From: Macrotis lagotis
Taxonomy: Eukaryota; Chordata; Mammalia; Peramelemorphia; Peramelidae
DNA: 64,000 nt
Direction: 5' to 3'
Assembly: GCF_037893015.1 (NCBI RefSeq)
Contig: NC_133658.1
Span: 61,609,636-61,673,635, forward strand
The position numbers were made by a program, and so were the translations under genes. The notes beneath the pieces were generated by a model, which saw only the letters and a list, made by a program, of their open reading frames with translations, searched no databases and had not been told where the DNA came from. This document shows positions 43,613 to 55,849 of the stretch, piece after piece. Numbering within the stretch: position 1 is the first letter of the stretch; each line of letters starts with the position of its first letter.

Positions 43613-44396
43613 ATGACTAGCATCTTTTAAATAGAATGTCCACAATAATTAAAATATATCTTTGAACAAGCTAACTGATCCACTTCCTCCTTCAAGTTTC
43701 AAGATTGGAAAAGGATATGATGACAACTCAAAAAAACTATTAAAAAAACGGAGCTTATTTTTTGGTTTTCTTTTCTTAATTGCTGTATTATGCATTATTA
43801 AGTACTTAGAGTAGATGAGAGGATTTATTTGAATGGTAGATGCCATTCAACATTATTATACAATTCAATAAGTAATTATCAGAGGAACTATAAGGCCCCC
43901 AATAAAGAATCAGTTTTTCTGAGAGTCTGACAGTACAAATATCCTATCACTAGCTGATACTGCCTCCCTGTATGACAAACGGTACATTCATCTGACCCCT
44001 TTAGACTATAATCTTCCTTCTCTACAAAATGAGGGCAGATAAGATACTATTTAGGGTCCCTTCCAACTCTAACATTCTATAACTGACAACATTAGATTAT
44101 CTTAATTAAATTAACTTTCTCAGCAGTATTTAGTCTGAAATAAGATTATAGACCAGAGATTGCTAGAGTTTTGTGTAGTCCACACAAACCTGCTGAAGGC
44201 AGCAGGCTCTCCTGAGAAAGCCTAAGAGTGATCAGAAGGTCTGGAAATGGTGAACTTGGGAGGAGACTAGAATGTAGCTTTAGAGCAGGATATTCCAAGG
44301 CTCTAAGATTTCTGGCACTCTGAGATACTGGAGAGAGCCCTGAAAATAAAGCACTTTGAACCCCAAAGATGTAGGGATGGCCTAAGCATAGGAGGG

Positions 44397-44575
44397 ACTG
44401 GACACTGTGGTGGTACATAGCTGTAATCCTTACTACTGGGGAGGATGAGTTTTGAGCTACAGCAGAAGGCTAAGCCAATATCGTGTAAATACTAATTTCA
44501 GGATGCAAAAAGAGGCAAACTAGTTCATGTAGGAAATGGAACCAGTCAACTCCTGTATATAGCAAATCCTGGATA
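44397..44575 (+). pseudogene. 7SL RNA pseudogene
   Basis: The text follows SRP RNA: the Alu-domain start (actgtggtggtacatagctg, taatccttactactgggg, aggatgag), then a decayed S domain ending with catgtaggaaatggaaccag and tcaactcctgt (SRP: ggtcggaaacggagcaggtc). Many changes and the missing 3' part make it a dead retrocopy. It lies antisense to NFATC3. Confidence 0.68.
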
Positions 44576-44893
44576 AAATAAAGCACAGAGGGGGTCAAAA
44601 GGTTAATTAAGAGGGAAGATAATAAGGTAGGGAATAGTTGGAAGCAAAACAAAACTTCCTCATCCTGAAGGGGAAATTAAAAAAAAGAGAGGTAATAGAT
44701 ACAAGTTGCAGACATAGATTAAACAAATGACCAGTAAGAATATTCATTTTGCTTGACAATACTTATTATTTACAAAAGTCAGTCCTTCCTCCCCCTCCCT
44801 TTTGGTGAGAGTGAGTTAGGGATGGGGAACTTCAGCAATAGTGACACCACAAAAAAAGAAATGGCTACAAGACATTATAAAAAAATGCACAGA

Positions 44894-45045
44894 GGGCGGC
44901 TAGGTGGCGTAGTGGATAAAGCACGGGCCCTGGAGTCAGGAGTACCTGGGTTCAAATCCGGTCTCAGACACTTAATAATTACCTAGCTGTGTGGCCTTGG
45001 GCAAGTCACTTAACCCCATTTGCCTTGCAAAAACCTAAAAAAAAA
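44894..45045 (+). mobile_element. WSINE1-like SINE
   Basis: Young-looking sense copy close to the window consensus. The duplication aaatgcacagag versus aaatacacagaag flanks it. It pairs with the antisense copy that starts 80 bp away. Confidence 0.94.
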
Positions 45046-45124
45046 ATACACAGAAGAGAAAGGAAGTTCAGACAGAAGGGCAGAGAAACAGAATAGTTTT
45101 GACATTCAATTTATAGAATTTACT

Positions 45125-45282
45125 TTTTTTTTTTTTTTAGGTTCTTGAAAGGCAAATGGGGTTAAGTGGTTTGCCCAAGGCTCCACAGCTAGGTAACTAT
45201 TAAGTGTCTGAAGTCAGATTTGAATTCAGGTACTCCTGACTCCAGGGCAGGTGCTCTACCCATTGTGCCACCTAGCCGCCCC
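45125..45282 (-). mobile_element. WSINE1-like SINE
   Basis: Complete antisense copy. The duplication tagaatttacttttt is at 45114-45128 and 45284-45298. Confidence 0.94.
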
Positions 45283-45599
45283 TTAGAATTTACTTTTTAA
45301 AAAAGCAAGCAATTTGAAATAAAGCTTCATGACTCCATATAAAATAATCTTTTTCTGTTTTGCTTAATATAAATATAAATACACACACATTTTTGGTTTT
45401 GGTTCAGAAGGGAAAAATTAAAATATTAAAAATACATCATGAATTCTGAAATCTTTAAATCTATAGTCATTTAGGCACTTATAAAAACTACCATGGGACA
45501 AATGATAAATGAATCAAAATATATAAAATTTACATTACAGCATCACTCAATACAAAAACATTCCATTAGGGTCCTGAGAAAGCAGATTCTTATTATTAC

Positions 45600-45835
45600 A
45601 GTTAACAATAGCTGACTTTCTATAGTACTTCAAGGTTTTCAAAATGTTTTACATATGTAACATATGATCCTCACAATAACCTTATTTGATAAATACTATC
45701 AGCACCATTTTATAGAGGAATATAGAGAGGTTCAGTGACTTGCCCAGGGTTAAAAAACTAAGTGTAAAAAACAAAATCCGAAGTCAAGCTTTTCTTGTCT
45801 CCAAGTCAGGAACTCTTTTCACTAAGTCAGATGGC
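45600..45835 (-). mobile_element. MIR-type SINE
   Basis: Antisense: gttttcaaaatgttttacat, catatgatcctcacaataac, gttcagtgacttgcccaggg, agtcaggaactcttttcact. Confidence 0.7.
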
Positions 45836-46529
45836 CTCTAGAATTAGTAACTAATTGCTAAGTTCAAGTTAATTTAAATTCCAGCATCTTTCTTCAAAGC
45901 CTCTCAGCTTCTAAAAATCATTCTTGTTCTGTGGTTTGTGGTGGGGTTTTGCAGGGTGGGAGGTTAGGACACTCAAACACTGAACCCTCCCTAGGAACTG
46001 ACCTTAAAGAAAATCTCAATGTCACTCGTTTTCTTCATTCTAACAGCAGTTTCAATCATGTTCTGTTATATCTAATATGGTTGGAGATCTATATATACAG
46101 TGAAGAAGAAAAACCCTGGGAAGAAACATTCCATCTGGAGGGAAAGGGTATAGTAGGAATCAGCCTAAACCAAAAAAGTCATTCCAGACTGGTACTACCA
46201 TCTCTTTCAGAGAGCCAAAATATAAGGAGTTGAGATTTAATTGAGAAATTAATTCCAGGAGGTTAGGTGGTCAGTAGAAGATCAGCAAATAAGACACAGA
46301 GAATGGAGGAAAACTGATGGATTCCATCAGGACAACCAAGGCTTTAGGTTTAGGGAAGAGGTCTGCACTGCCCTAACTGATCTATTAGCATGCTCATCGA
46401 CTACATGTCTCCTACCCTGCATCATTAAAGCCATGGACACAACAAATTTCACTTTAGTCTTCTGGATCAAGATAGAAAACTTGGAATGAAAAGAAGGCAA
46501 TACTTACTAGCCTTTTCTTTAAATTAATC

Positions 46530-47990
46530 AATCAAATATCCGTTGAATAGTTATGTGCCAAGTATTGTGCTGGGCTAAGCACTGGGGAGGAATACAAAGA
46601 TGAAAGCCCAACAGACCTTTGCTATGAAGGGGTTCTTCCAAGGGCTTCTGTTCTAGCCAGGGACAACAACATGCATGTCAATACACATACCCAAAATAGG
46701 TACAAAGTTAATTGTGGGGTAAGGTATCTGCAGCTGGACGGATCAGAAAAGGTTTCATATAGAAGATGGTACTCAAGTGGAGCCTTGAGGTGACAAGGGG
46801 GAGAAAGAAGGGCATTCCAAGCTCAGAGAAAAGTCAGGGCAAAGTCAAAGAGATTCCTGATGGGATACCATGTGTAAGAAACATGTGAAAAAACTATTTA
46901 GGCTAAACTATATTGGATGGGAAGGAAGGTCTAATAATATGCCTGAAAAGGTACAGTGGGGGAAGCTAGGTGGCACAGTGGATAGAGCACTGGCCCTAGA
47001 GGCAGGAGTCCCCGAGTTCAAATCTGACCTCAGATACTTAATAATTACCAAGCTTCGTGGCCTTGGGCAAGCCACTTAACCCCATTAGCCTTGCAAAAAA
47101 CCTTAAAAAAAAAAAAAGGTACAGTGGGCAAGTGGCAAAGTCCCCACTGAGGGCAGGCAGTATTTAAGTGGAATTTGGAAGAAAGCATAGATTCTTTGTA
47201 AAGTACAGAGTAGTTAGGAGGAAGCCTGTGTAAAAGAAAGGAGCAGAAAATGCAATGTCCTACAAAAAAGTGAACAAATGGGATAATCTGGCAGGGAGCG
47301 CGGGGATAGAGACAGAAGACTATTGGGTGCAGTAAGCCTAGAAAGGTAATTAATCCTAAAGGAAAATGGGAAACACTGGGGGTTCTTTAGAAGGAAGTGC
47401 TTTAGGAACATCAATTTTTGGCAATTCTGTGATTTGAAAGGGAAAAGACTGGAAGCAGGGAGAAAAATTAAGTGGATAGTGTAAAGTTCTGGATGAGAGT
47501 CATGAGCTGAGCTAGGATTGTGACAGCATGAGAAAAGGGAATGGATGAAAGATATGTTGTAATAGAAATGATAAGATCTGCTAACTAACTTGATATGAAG
47601 TATAAATAAAAGGAGTCAAGAACAATTCTGAGGTTGTGAATCTGGGACAATTCTGAATTACTGACAGAAATAGGGATAGGTTTTTAAGAGAACGACAGTG
47701 CTTGGACATGGTCATGCTGAGACTGGCCTATTGGCACCCAATCTGAAATATCAAATAGGCAGTTAGTAATATGGTATTGAAGCTCAAGTGAAAGACTAAG
47801 CTTGACAGTTAGAACTGAGAGTTATCAGCATTCATAGGAACTGATGAAGTTATGGACAAAGAATGTAAAAATAAAAACCGAAAAAAGTCTTAGAGTACAC
47901 TTCACAGTTTGGTGGCATGATAAGAGATGATCTAAGAACAAAACAAAGTCAAGAGAGGAGGAAGAGAATCAAAGTGCACCATCAGGAAAA
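46530..47990 (-). mobile_element. L2-like LINE fragment, antisense, split by a WSINE
   Basis: It opens with aaatatccgttgaatagtta and ccaagtattgtgctgggcta (the L2 3' end reversed). It continues through gaagggcattccaagctcag, tgaacaatgga-type purine-rich text and aaataggcagttagtaatat to ttatcagcattcataggaac. Length is about 1.3 kb without the SINE at 46961-47113. Confidence 0.6.
46961..47113 (+). mobile_element. WSINE1-like SINE in L2
   Basis: Complete sense copy. The duplication aaaggtacagtggg is at 46947-46960 and 47114-47127. Confidence 0.94.
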
Positions 47991-48691
47991 CCAGGAAAAA
48001 AGAGAACATATATATATAATATGTATGTGATTAAATGTCAAATGCTATAGGACTGGCTTGGTCTTCAATATTTCTGTTTCCTTCAAAGCTCGCTACTTTA
48101 GCTGACCTAGGTTATTATTTCCCTACAATTATTTATTTCAATACTTCAGAAGAACCATGATTTTAATCGGCATAGGTAATTTTTCCTTTTACCAATGTAA
48201 ATTAATACCACCTAAATTTTAATCTTACTAAATTATGGTCTGAGTATGCCAACACCCATCTCCTAATAACCTTCAAACTTCTGGTAAGGAGCTGCTCTAC
48301 ATTTGGACAAAAGAGTAGATCCCTGGACCCTAGACTATCACTGGTCCCATATGGCAGGGCCTGTCACAGAATTTGAACTCTGTTGTCCCAGGCTTTGTAA
48401 ACTCAACAATCAGAACCAAATCAATCAAATTAAATAAAATTTATTCTTAAGTTTGTTTGACAAAGAGCCTTGGAGTCTGACCCTTCTGGTACAGCTTTTT
48501 CTTCACAAAAATCCTGTGACATATTAACCTCAAAAATGCCCTTAAGGGAAGAGATTGTAATCTTAGGATTCAATTAGTAAAGATCTTGGGATCAGGAGGG
48601 AGGGGGAAGAGAAAGTGGTAGCTTCTTATTTTAATCAGCTATTGCTCACTTGGTGCTAAACTAAATCTTTTCTTTGTTCTGTAGGAATATT

Positions 48692-48779
48692 TTTTTTTAT
48701 TTAGGTTTTTGCAAGGCAAATGCGGTTAAGTGGCTTGCCCAAGGCCACACAGCTAGGTAATTATTAAGTCTGAGACCAG
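48692..48779 (-). mobile_element. 5'-truncated WSINE1-like SINE
   Basis: Only the 3' half of the SINE is present (poly(T) to taagtctgagaccag). The perfect 15-bp duplication ttctgtaggaatatt (48677-48691, 48780-48794) shows that the truncation arose at insertion. Confidence 0.93.
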
Positions 48780-49309
48780 TTCTGTAGGAATATTAATACT
48801 GGCAGAAGCTTTTAAATTTCAGGAATCTGAACCTCCCTTTTCCAGGTCTAAGGAAAGTACTACAGATGTGAAATGTTGTGATCCACTGATGAGATCACCA
48901 CATTGGCTATGCTTAATGGCTTTTCTTTGTCTTCAGAGAGGTTGAAAAGGTGAAGAAGAGGAAGGGAAGGGTATTCAGAAATGACTGGTATACAAAATAA
49001 AACATAAAATTTTATGTTTGGGGCAAAACTCCTAAATTTCCTTGTAGAAGTTGTGACTTGCTCAAAGTCACATATCTGATGAGCAGCACCACTGAACTTC
49101 CCATCAGGTTAAACCCTATCTTTTTGATTACAAATCCAAATTTTTTCCTAATATACCAAGATACCTATTAGATTATTTAAAATACTTCCAAATTTTTGGA
49201 TTTTTTCCTTTTACTATATAAAGCAGAATGCAGTCTCTTATTCTTTTCCCCCTGAGGACCCTGATTAAGATAACTTACTGAAATACCCTTTCTATTTTGA
49301 GATCAAATG

Positions 49310-49590
49310 TATGCAGTAGCTAGGTGGCACAGTGCTTAGAGTGCCAAACCTAGAGTCAATATTAAAATTTGAGTTAAAATAATTTTAAGAGATTTATCTG
49401 CTAGGTAGGATTAGAGTGACATTCAGAAGATGGAGTTGGAATCTGATCTGTAACATTTACTGTGTGACCAAGGGTCAAGTCATTCAGCCTTTGAGCTTCA
49501 GTTTTGTCATCTGTACAATGAGGAAAATAATATCAGGTCCTCCTGACTCCAGGGTTGGTGCTCTCTGCAGTGCGCCACCTAGCTGCTCCA
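49310..49590. mobile_element. Composite of old SINE pieces
   Basis: The left part has a sense SINE head (agtagctaggtggcacagtg) and MIR-like middle (tgtgaccaagggtcaagtca, atctgtacaatgaggaaaat). The right part, 49537-49590, is a short antisense WSINE end (tcctcctgactccagggttg, gcgccacctagctgc). It has probably been rearranged. Confidence 0.5.
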
Positions 49591-49844
49591 TTATTCAGTT
49601 TTAGACAAACAGAATATTTTTCATCTATAGCTCACATGTTTTATGGTTGTTGCTTGGGTCCAGATCTGTTATTTCATTTCAGTCCAGAATGCTCTACTGT
49701 TCTACAACTGGGTCACTGAGAGTTCAAGTGACTTATTTAGGGTCAATACTGGCAGCACATGTCAAACACTGGACCTAAACATAGATCTTCTGGAATCTGA
49801 AGCCCAAGCTAGTTCTTGTAGTTTATAATGTGATACACACTATA

Positions 49845-50030
49845 AACTTAACAGTAGCTGACATTCAGAGAATACTTTCCCATTTACAAAGTGGTTTTGG
49901 ACAGTTGAGCCTCACAACAATTCTGTGAGTATCTACTCATATTTAAAAAAATTACCTAAGGTAACTCATATGTTACAGAGCCCCAACTTTAACCAAGACC
50001 TTCTCAACACCAATTCAGTGGCTTTTCTCT
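49845..50030 (-). mobile_element. MIR-type SINE
   Basis: Antisense: cccatttacaaagtggtttt, gagcctcacaacaattctgt, acctaaggtaactcatatgt. Diverged. Confidence 0.55.
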
Positions 50031-51367
50031 GACACCATAAGCAAGAGATACGTATGAAATCGATGTTTATATCCTTTTGTGTGTTCAAAATTACATGCTC
50101 TGAGGTGATAGGCAATCTGTACTTTTAGTTAGTAAGGGAAAGGGCTTGGATCCAAAGATCCAGAGTCTTAGAAAATCACAGAAAGAAGAGAATTTGGCAA
50201 AATGGGAGTGGGTAAGTTGATGAATATCTAAGAGAAGAGTTCAAAGTCATGATGATCATAATATGGGAACAAGAAGAACTACAAGGGGAGGATAAAATAA
50301 GGGGGTTCAGGTAGTACAAATAAACCTGGGCATCTTGTAGCTTAGGAATTTGCTTCTGACAAATAATGAAAGTTACTGAAAATGACCACCTGACAAATTT
50401 AGAAAGTCTGATAAAAAAAATTAAGAGGGTGTCAAGTGGGGATTCTAGTCTATGGGGGCTTTTATCAAAACATGGTTCTTAAACCCTTAAGGTAAAAGCC
50501 TAGCAGTTCCAACTTTCTAAGGTGAAGAGTTAAGAAGAAAGGAGTTCTTGTATCTGTAGATTTCTTGTTTCTCTCATCTTAAAGTACTAAGAAATTCCCA
50601 TAGTAATAACTGTGGAAATAGGTGGAGTCTAGACTTTGATCTGCTCCATCTCTAAGCTTCCAAAGACACATACAGTGTGTTTGATTAAAAATAGTGTTCA
50701 GCATTTTTAAGATCTTTCCTCTTCCTTCCTAGAAGACTATCATAAGATAGCACAAGGGGTTATTATAACACTAGTGCATTTTATTCATCCACAATTAAGT
50801 AGATATAGAAGGGGAAAAATTGTTTGGAATCAAACAGGATCTGCCATGAAAAAAATTATTAATGCCTTTATTTGTTATCAGAGTCACAAAATAAGCCATC
50901 TAAAGCCAGTCCTCTGCTTTGAATTTCCATTTAGTTTAGTTCCTAAGAGAAAATTAGCAGGTGTCTTTCCAACTAATTAGCTGCTGCAAGAGAAGATCAA
51001 GGGATCATTCTTCTGGTTAAACAGCAAGACTTGTGACATCACAAAATATAATAATATGGCTGAATTTGGGCAAGAATTTCTGATGACAATGCACTTATTA
51101 AAAATAAAAATGAAGTGAGAACATGACAGAAAATATTTAAATAAAATATTTAAGCAGCTCATAAAGGAAAGGCTAAGTAAAAAGGACAACTTTAGTTAGA
51201 TTTGTACTTGTTTTTGTACACTGTTTTCTAAAAACAAACCACCTAACAGAAAATAAATATTAAGAGCACTGAATGGGAAACCATGGATCTGGCTCCACCA
51301 CTGTTTGAAACTTGTTTCCACATTTGTTAGAAGTGATTCTAATTATTCAATCTACTAAAAAGATTTA

Positions 51368-51521
51368 TTTTTTTTAATTTTTTTTATTTTAGGCAATGGG
51401 GTTAAGTGACTTGCCCAAGGCCACACAGCTAGATAATTATTAAATGTCTGAAGCTGGATTTGAACTCAGGTACTCCTGACTCCAGGCCGGTGCTCTATCC
51501 ACTATGCCACCTAGTCACCCC
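51368..51521 (-). mobile_element. WSINE1-like SINE
   Basis: Antisense copy (ggcaatggggttaagtgact to cacctagtcacccc). Flanks actaaaaagattta and actgaaaagattta form a duplication. Confidence 0.92.
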
Positions 51522-52250
51522 ATACTGAAAAGATTTAAAAATAATTTAAGTTAAACCTCAAAAGGCACTGTCAAAAATCCCCCCACAAAATTTATTCTGA
51601 TAATTGCACTTCTACAATATCTACTAGGGTCTTGGATTGAGAGAGTACAGAAGGGCAGATAATAACTTCCAGAAAAGCTCCCTGGGTAGAACTGGGCATC
51701 TAACACATAGGTTAAAGCTTCCAAGCACTTAGGCTTGTCTGTCTCAGCTAAATTGCTAGAAGGTCAAATACTCTCTTCTGAAACTATTTGGAGTCATATT
51801 TTCTTACTTCATAGTGCCATACTTCTCTATATTTGCAGTCCTCATTTAGCCTTAGATTGGGTAGTTCACATACCTTATTAGCCTTCCTTTTAATTTTACA
51901 GATGAAGATACTGATGCTCAGAAGTTCAAATTATAGAGCAAACAACCCCAGGTAAGAGTCACAGATGTTATATAGCTGGGTTTCAGAACTGATTCTCAGT
52001 TCAATGACCTGGCTCTGACCCAGTTTACCTCAAGAATTTTTAATCAAAGCCCTAGACAAAAAAGCAACTTGGATTGCCCTCAGCTTAGTTTAATAAAGTG
52101 TTTGCTTTTAGTTAAAATTTTCACTCTACTTTAACAAGAGCCTTTGAGGTTTAATGTGGTTAGTTTTAAAAGCTGAGTGTCTCAGATAAATTTGAGCTCT
52201 GAGAACAATGGCTACAACTTACTACTGCACATGCACACCCTCACTTCTGC

Positions 52251-52317
52251 GCATGCAAATCAGGTAATTGCATGCGGAACTACCTGATCTGTGCATGCAA
52301 TTACCAGATTTGTGCAC
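52251..52317. repeat. Imperfect inverted repeat with octamer motif
   Basis: Arm 52251-52275 contains caggtaattgcatgc. Arm 52293-52317 starts gcatgcaattacc. The arms match at 20 of 25 positions, with 18 of the inner 19 paired. The loop is 17 bases. The left arm includes ATGCAAAT (52253-52260), the octamer motif. No known element is assigned to it. Confidence 0.7.
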
Positions 52318-53416
52318 ACCAAAACTGAAGCCATTTAATGAACACTCACCCTTCTAGGTTCTCCAGAAAGGAGGTGGGAATGAGAGCTGACTGGGCTGAA
52401 TCCATTTCTTGGCTGAACCTGATGGCTGGTATTCCAAGTCAGAAATAAAATGGTCTGTGTCAGAGAAGAAGACATAGCTACTGAATGGAGCACACCACAA
52501 AGCAGGGTCATGTATTACAGAGCCTCGCCTAGTGAAGAACTCAAAGAGAATTTCAGGTTTAGTTCATTTTTAATTGGAGTCATCCTTTATTGATCAAGCA
52601 TCTTGGTTATTCCAGCATATTGAGTAGTAGGGATTTAGTAGCTCTATACCTGCTCCTCAGGTTCTCCACAGAATGGATGACTGTGACATCAGAATGTGAC
52701 TAAATAGTCCCCAGATCATCAAAGACAAAGGAGAACAGATGCTTGCAATTTGATCCACAACAAAGCTGTAGAGGAATTCCTAGAGGCATTACCACCATTT
52801 CACTGTCATTAAAGAGCTGACTTTGCCCACCCTCACACAAGAGGAATTCCAATCCCAATCTCTTTTGACTTCAGGCCCAATATTTTTTCTACTACACCAG
52901 AGAACCACTGAATCTATTTGAGTAGGGATGCCAAGGGACAAAAGTTTATTTTTCTTATTTATCAAAGGTATTTTTCCAGCTAAAACAATATTATATGATG
53001 ATTTTAAATTATTCTAATGGATGCTAAGGTTCAAATTTATAAAGGATTTTAAATTTATCTAGAAAATATAATTATAACCTTCTAGATAGAGACTGAATCC
53101 TCTAGATAATAGACACCACTGTTTGAGATTTGAAATATTCTAAACAACTCCATAGGTAAATTTGGTTGGGGGTTGGGAGGAGACATGAGGTGGTTGATGG
53201 TAGTATGCCCTTCACAGATGCAAACACAATTCCCTTAGTTTAATCTCAAGGAATTGCCTGAGCACTGACAAGTTAATCATAATAGCTAATATTCATACAG
53301 ATCCATAAAGTCTATAAAAGAACTTTGCACAAGTAACCTCATCTGATCTCACAACCACCCTGTGAGGGAGATACTAGAATTATTCCCATTTTATAGATGA
53401 GAAAATTGAGGCTAGG

Positions 53417-53557
53417 TGTCTGCTAGGTGGCACAGTGGATAGAGCACTGGCCCTGCAGACAGGAGGACCTGAGTTCAAATCCAGCCTCAGACACTTAATA
53501 ATTACCTAGTTGTGTGGCCTTGGGCAAGCCACTAAACCCTATTGCCTTGCAAAAACT
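53417..53557 (+). mobile_element. WSINE1-like SINE with expanded tail
   Basis: Sense copy inserted in MIR. The duplication aaattgaggctagg is near 53403-53416, with agaattgaggctagg at 53731-53745. The A-tail has turned into the tetra/pentanucleotide repeat that follows. Confidence 0.93.
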
Positions 53558-53559
53558 GA

Positions 53560-53639
<80 letters not shown>

Positions 53640-53695
53640 AAAGAAAAGAAAAGAAAAGAAAAGAAAAGAAAAGAAAAGAAAAGAAAAGAAAAGAA

Positions 53696-53730
<35 letters not shown>
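53558..53730. repeat. (GAAA)n(GAAAA)n(GAAA)n microsatellite
   Basis: About 170 bp of pure purine on the + strand: a GAAA block to about 53640, a GAAAA block to about 53700, and a second GAAA block to 53730. Lysine/arginine and phenylalanine/leucine/serine frames through it are artefacts. Confidence 0.97.
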
Positions 53731-53731
<1 letters not shown>

Positions 53732-54559
53732 GAATTGAGGCTAGGAGACTTTAACCCCAAAAGTCACACAGTTTATGTGGGTAGCAGAATTTGAACTCTG
53801 GTCTACTTTCACATATAAATGCCAGAGAAAGGACTTAAATCCAGGACTCCCTGACTCCTACATCAAATTTCTAATCACTGCCCTATGTTTCCTGTACACA
53901 AATCCTTATCCATAAAAAAGTAAAAATGACCTAAGTAATTCTATACATCAGGCAGTCAAGTTTTCTTAAATGTGTTGGATCACTCTTTATTGTAGGGGCA
54001 GTGGCTTTTCATCATTTTGACATGAGGTTCTATAGCTCCTAAAAGAGTTCTTGACTACTACAAGTGTAGTCAGTAATCAGGATCAAATGAGGTAATATTT
54101 GTAAAAATAAACTCAGTAGGGTGCCGATAGACAGCAGGCATTTTGTAAATGCTTATTCCCTTTTCCCTGTATCCAGGGCACAACCCATCCCTTATTCTAG
54201 CTCTCTTCTAGACCTAGTCTCATAAGCATTATACCTTTAAAAAAAAAAGTTAAAAAAAATAGGAAAAAAGGAAACCAATCTTTCAAGAGTACAGTGTAAA
54301 GTAGAAATTCAATGGAAATGCTGAGCCTGGGCAAGTTATTCAGGTTTTCTCACTTCAGATCCTAGAAAGAAAACTTTAAAAGAAACCTAGCTTTCAAGAG
54401 CATCATCAAGATAAATGTTTTCTAAAGAATTCTCAAATTTTCCCAAGTAATACATTGTCACATGATATTGTTATTGTGGACCTCATAGAAAACCCTCATC
54501 TGGACTTGACTGTGTGGATGTTGGTGTCTGTGTGTATATGTGTTAGAAGTTGAAGGTGA

Positions 54560-55400
54560 TCTCAGAATGGTTAATATGATTAGAAAGGATAATGATCAAA
54601 GTTGGAGGGGATGTGGGAAATCTGGGACACTAATGCATTGTTGGTAGACCTGTGAACTCATCCAACTTTTCTGGAGAGCAATTAGGAATTATGACCAAAG
54701 GGCAATAAAATTGTGCATATCCTTTGATCCAGCAATACCACTACTGGGTCTATACCCTGAAGAGATCATGAAAAGGGGTAAAAATTCCACATGTTCAAAA
54801 ATATTCACAGCAGCTCTTTTTGTAGTGGCAAAAAATTGGAAATTGAAGGAATGTGCATCAATTGGGGAATGCTGAACAAATTGTGGTACATGTATAAGTA
54901 ATCAAGAGGGACAGGATTTTAGAAAAGCTGGAAATCTGCATGAAATGATGCTAAGTGAAACCAGAACAACATTATACATACAAACAACAATATGGGGTGA
55001 TGGTCAACCACGGTGGACTGGTTCATTTCAACAATACTATAATCAAAGACAATTTTAAGGGACCTGTAATGAAAAATACCATTCATATCTAGATAAAGAT
55101 CTGCGGAGTCTATGTTAAGACCAAAGTATATTATCTTCAATTTCTAGAAGTTGATTTATGGTTATCTCTAAAGTTTTCTTTCTTCTGTTTGGATCTGATT
55201 TTTTCCTCACAAGACATTCAATCTTGATCTATGTTTAGCATGGTTAGAAACATGGAGCCTATATCTGATTGCATTCTGTTGGGGGTGGGGAAGGAGGGAG
55301 AAAAATGTAAAACTCAAATCCTTGCAAAAATAAAAATGATTAGTAAAAACTACCATTATATGTAGCTGGGAAAACAATAGAATTATTATATAATTTAAAA
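54560..55400 (+). mobile_element. 5'-truncated L1 3' end
   Basis: It carries the L1 ORF2-end/3' UTR text: ggggatgtgggaaatctggg, actaatgcattgttggtaga, taccactactgggtctatac, caattggggaatgctgaaca, then the 3' UTR. The 13-bp duplication aagttgaaggtga is at 54547-54559 and 55401-55413, so about 840 bp were inserted. Confidence 0.9.
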
Positions 55401-55598
55401 AAGTTGAAGGTGACTTATCCATGAGAGTGGTCTCAAAGTCAAATTTATTTTTTAAAGTTTTTAGCATGAATCCAAGAACCTTTTTCAATTTCCTCTTATT
55501 AACAACTTCCAGTTTATTTGCTTTATGGATGTTGGTCCCTTTTTCTGTTGTGCCTCAGGTGACAGAGGAGACAGAAGTGTTCTAAGAATGTTATATGT

Positions 55599-55757
55599 TG
55601 GGGCGGCTAGGTGGCACAGTGGATAAAGCACCAGCCCTGGAGTCAGGAGTACCTGGGTTCAAATCCAGTCTCAGATACTTAATAATTAACCTAGCTGTAT
55701 AGCCTTGCAAGCCACTTAATCCCATTTGCCTTGCAAAAACCTAAAAAAAAAAAAAAA
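55599..55757 (+). mobile_element. WSINE1-like SINE with 3' transduction
   Basis: Sense copy with a 14-base A-tail. The target duplication aagaatgttatat lies at 55584-55596 and then only at 55798-55810, so 40 extra bases sit between the SINE tail and the right duplication. Confidence 0.92.
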
Positions 55758-55797
55758 TGCCAACCCTTTGCCTACCTTTGACTTGTTAAGAAAATAA
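55758..55797 (+). other. Probable 3'-transduced flank of the WSINE
   Basis: About 40 bases of unique sequence (ccaaccctttgcctaccttt...) end in gaaaataaaa, a second poly(A)-signal-like run before the right target duplication. This fits read-through of the source SINE's terminator. Confidence 0.6.
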
Positions 55798-55849
55798 AAA
55801 GAATGTTATATCTCCCTTTTAATACAGTTCAGTACTATGCTTTCTTCAC

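Larger units (their letters stand above)
53275..53800 (-). mobile_element. MIR-type SINE, split by a WSINE
   Basis: Left half: ctcacaaccaccctgtgagg, ccattttatagatgagaaaa. Right half: ccaaaagtcacacagtttat and gcagaatttgaactctggtc. The WSINE and its tail repeat lie between. Confidence 0.7.

Noticed and set aside
53510-53794. Lys/Arg/Glu-rich and Phe/Leu/Ser-rich frames
   Set aside because: They are translations of the GAAA/GAAAA repeat.
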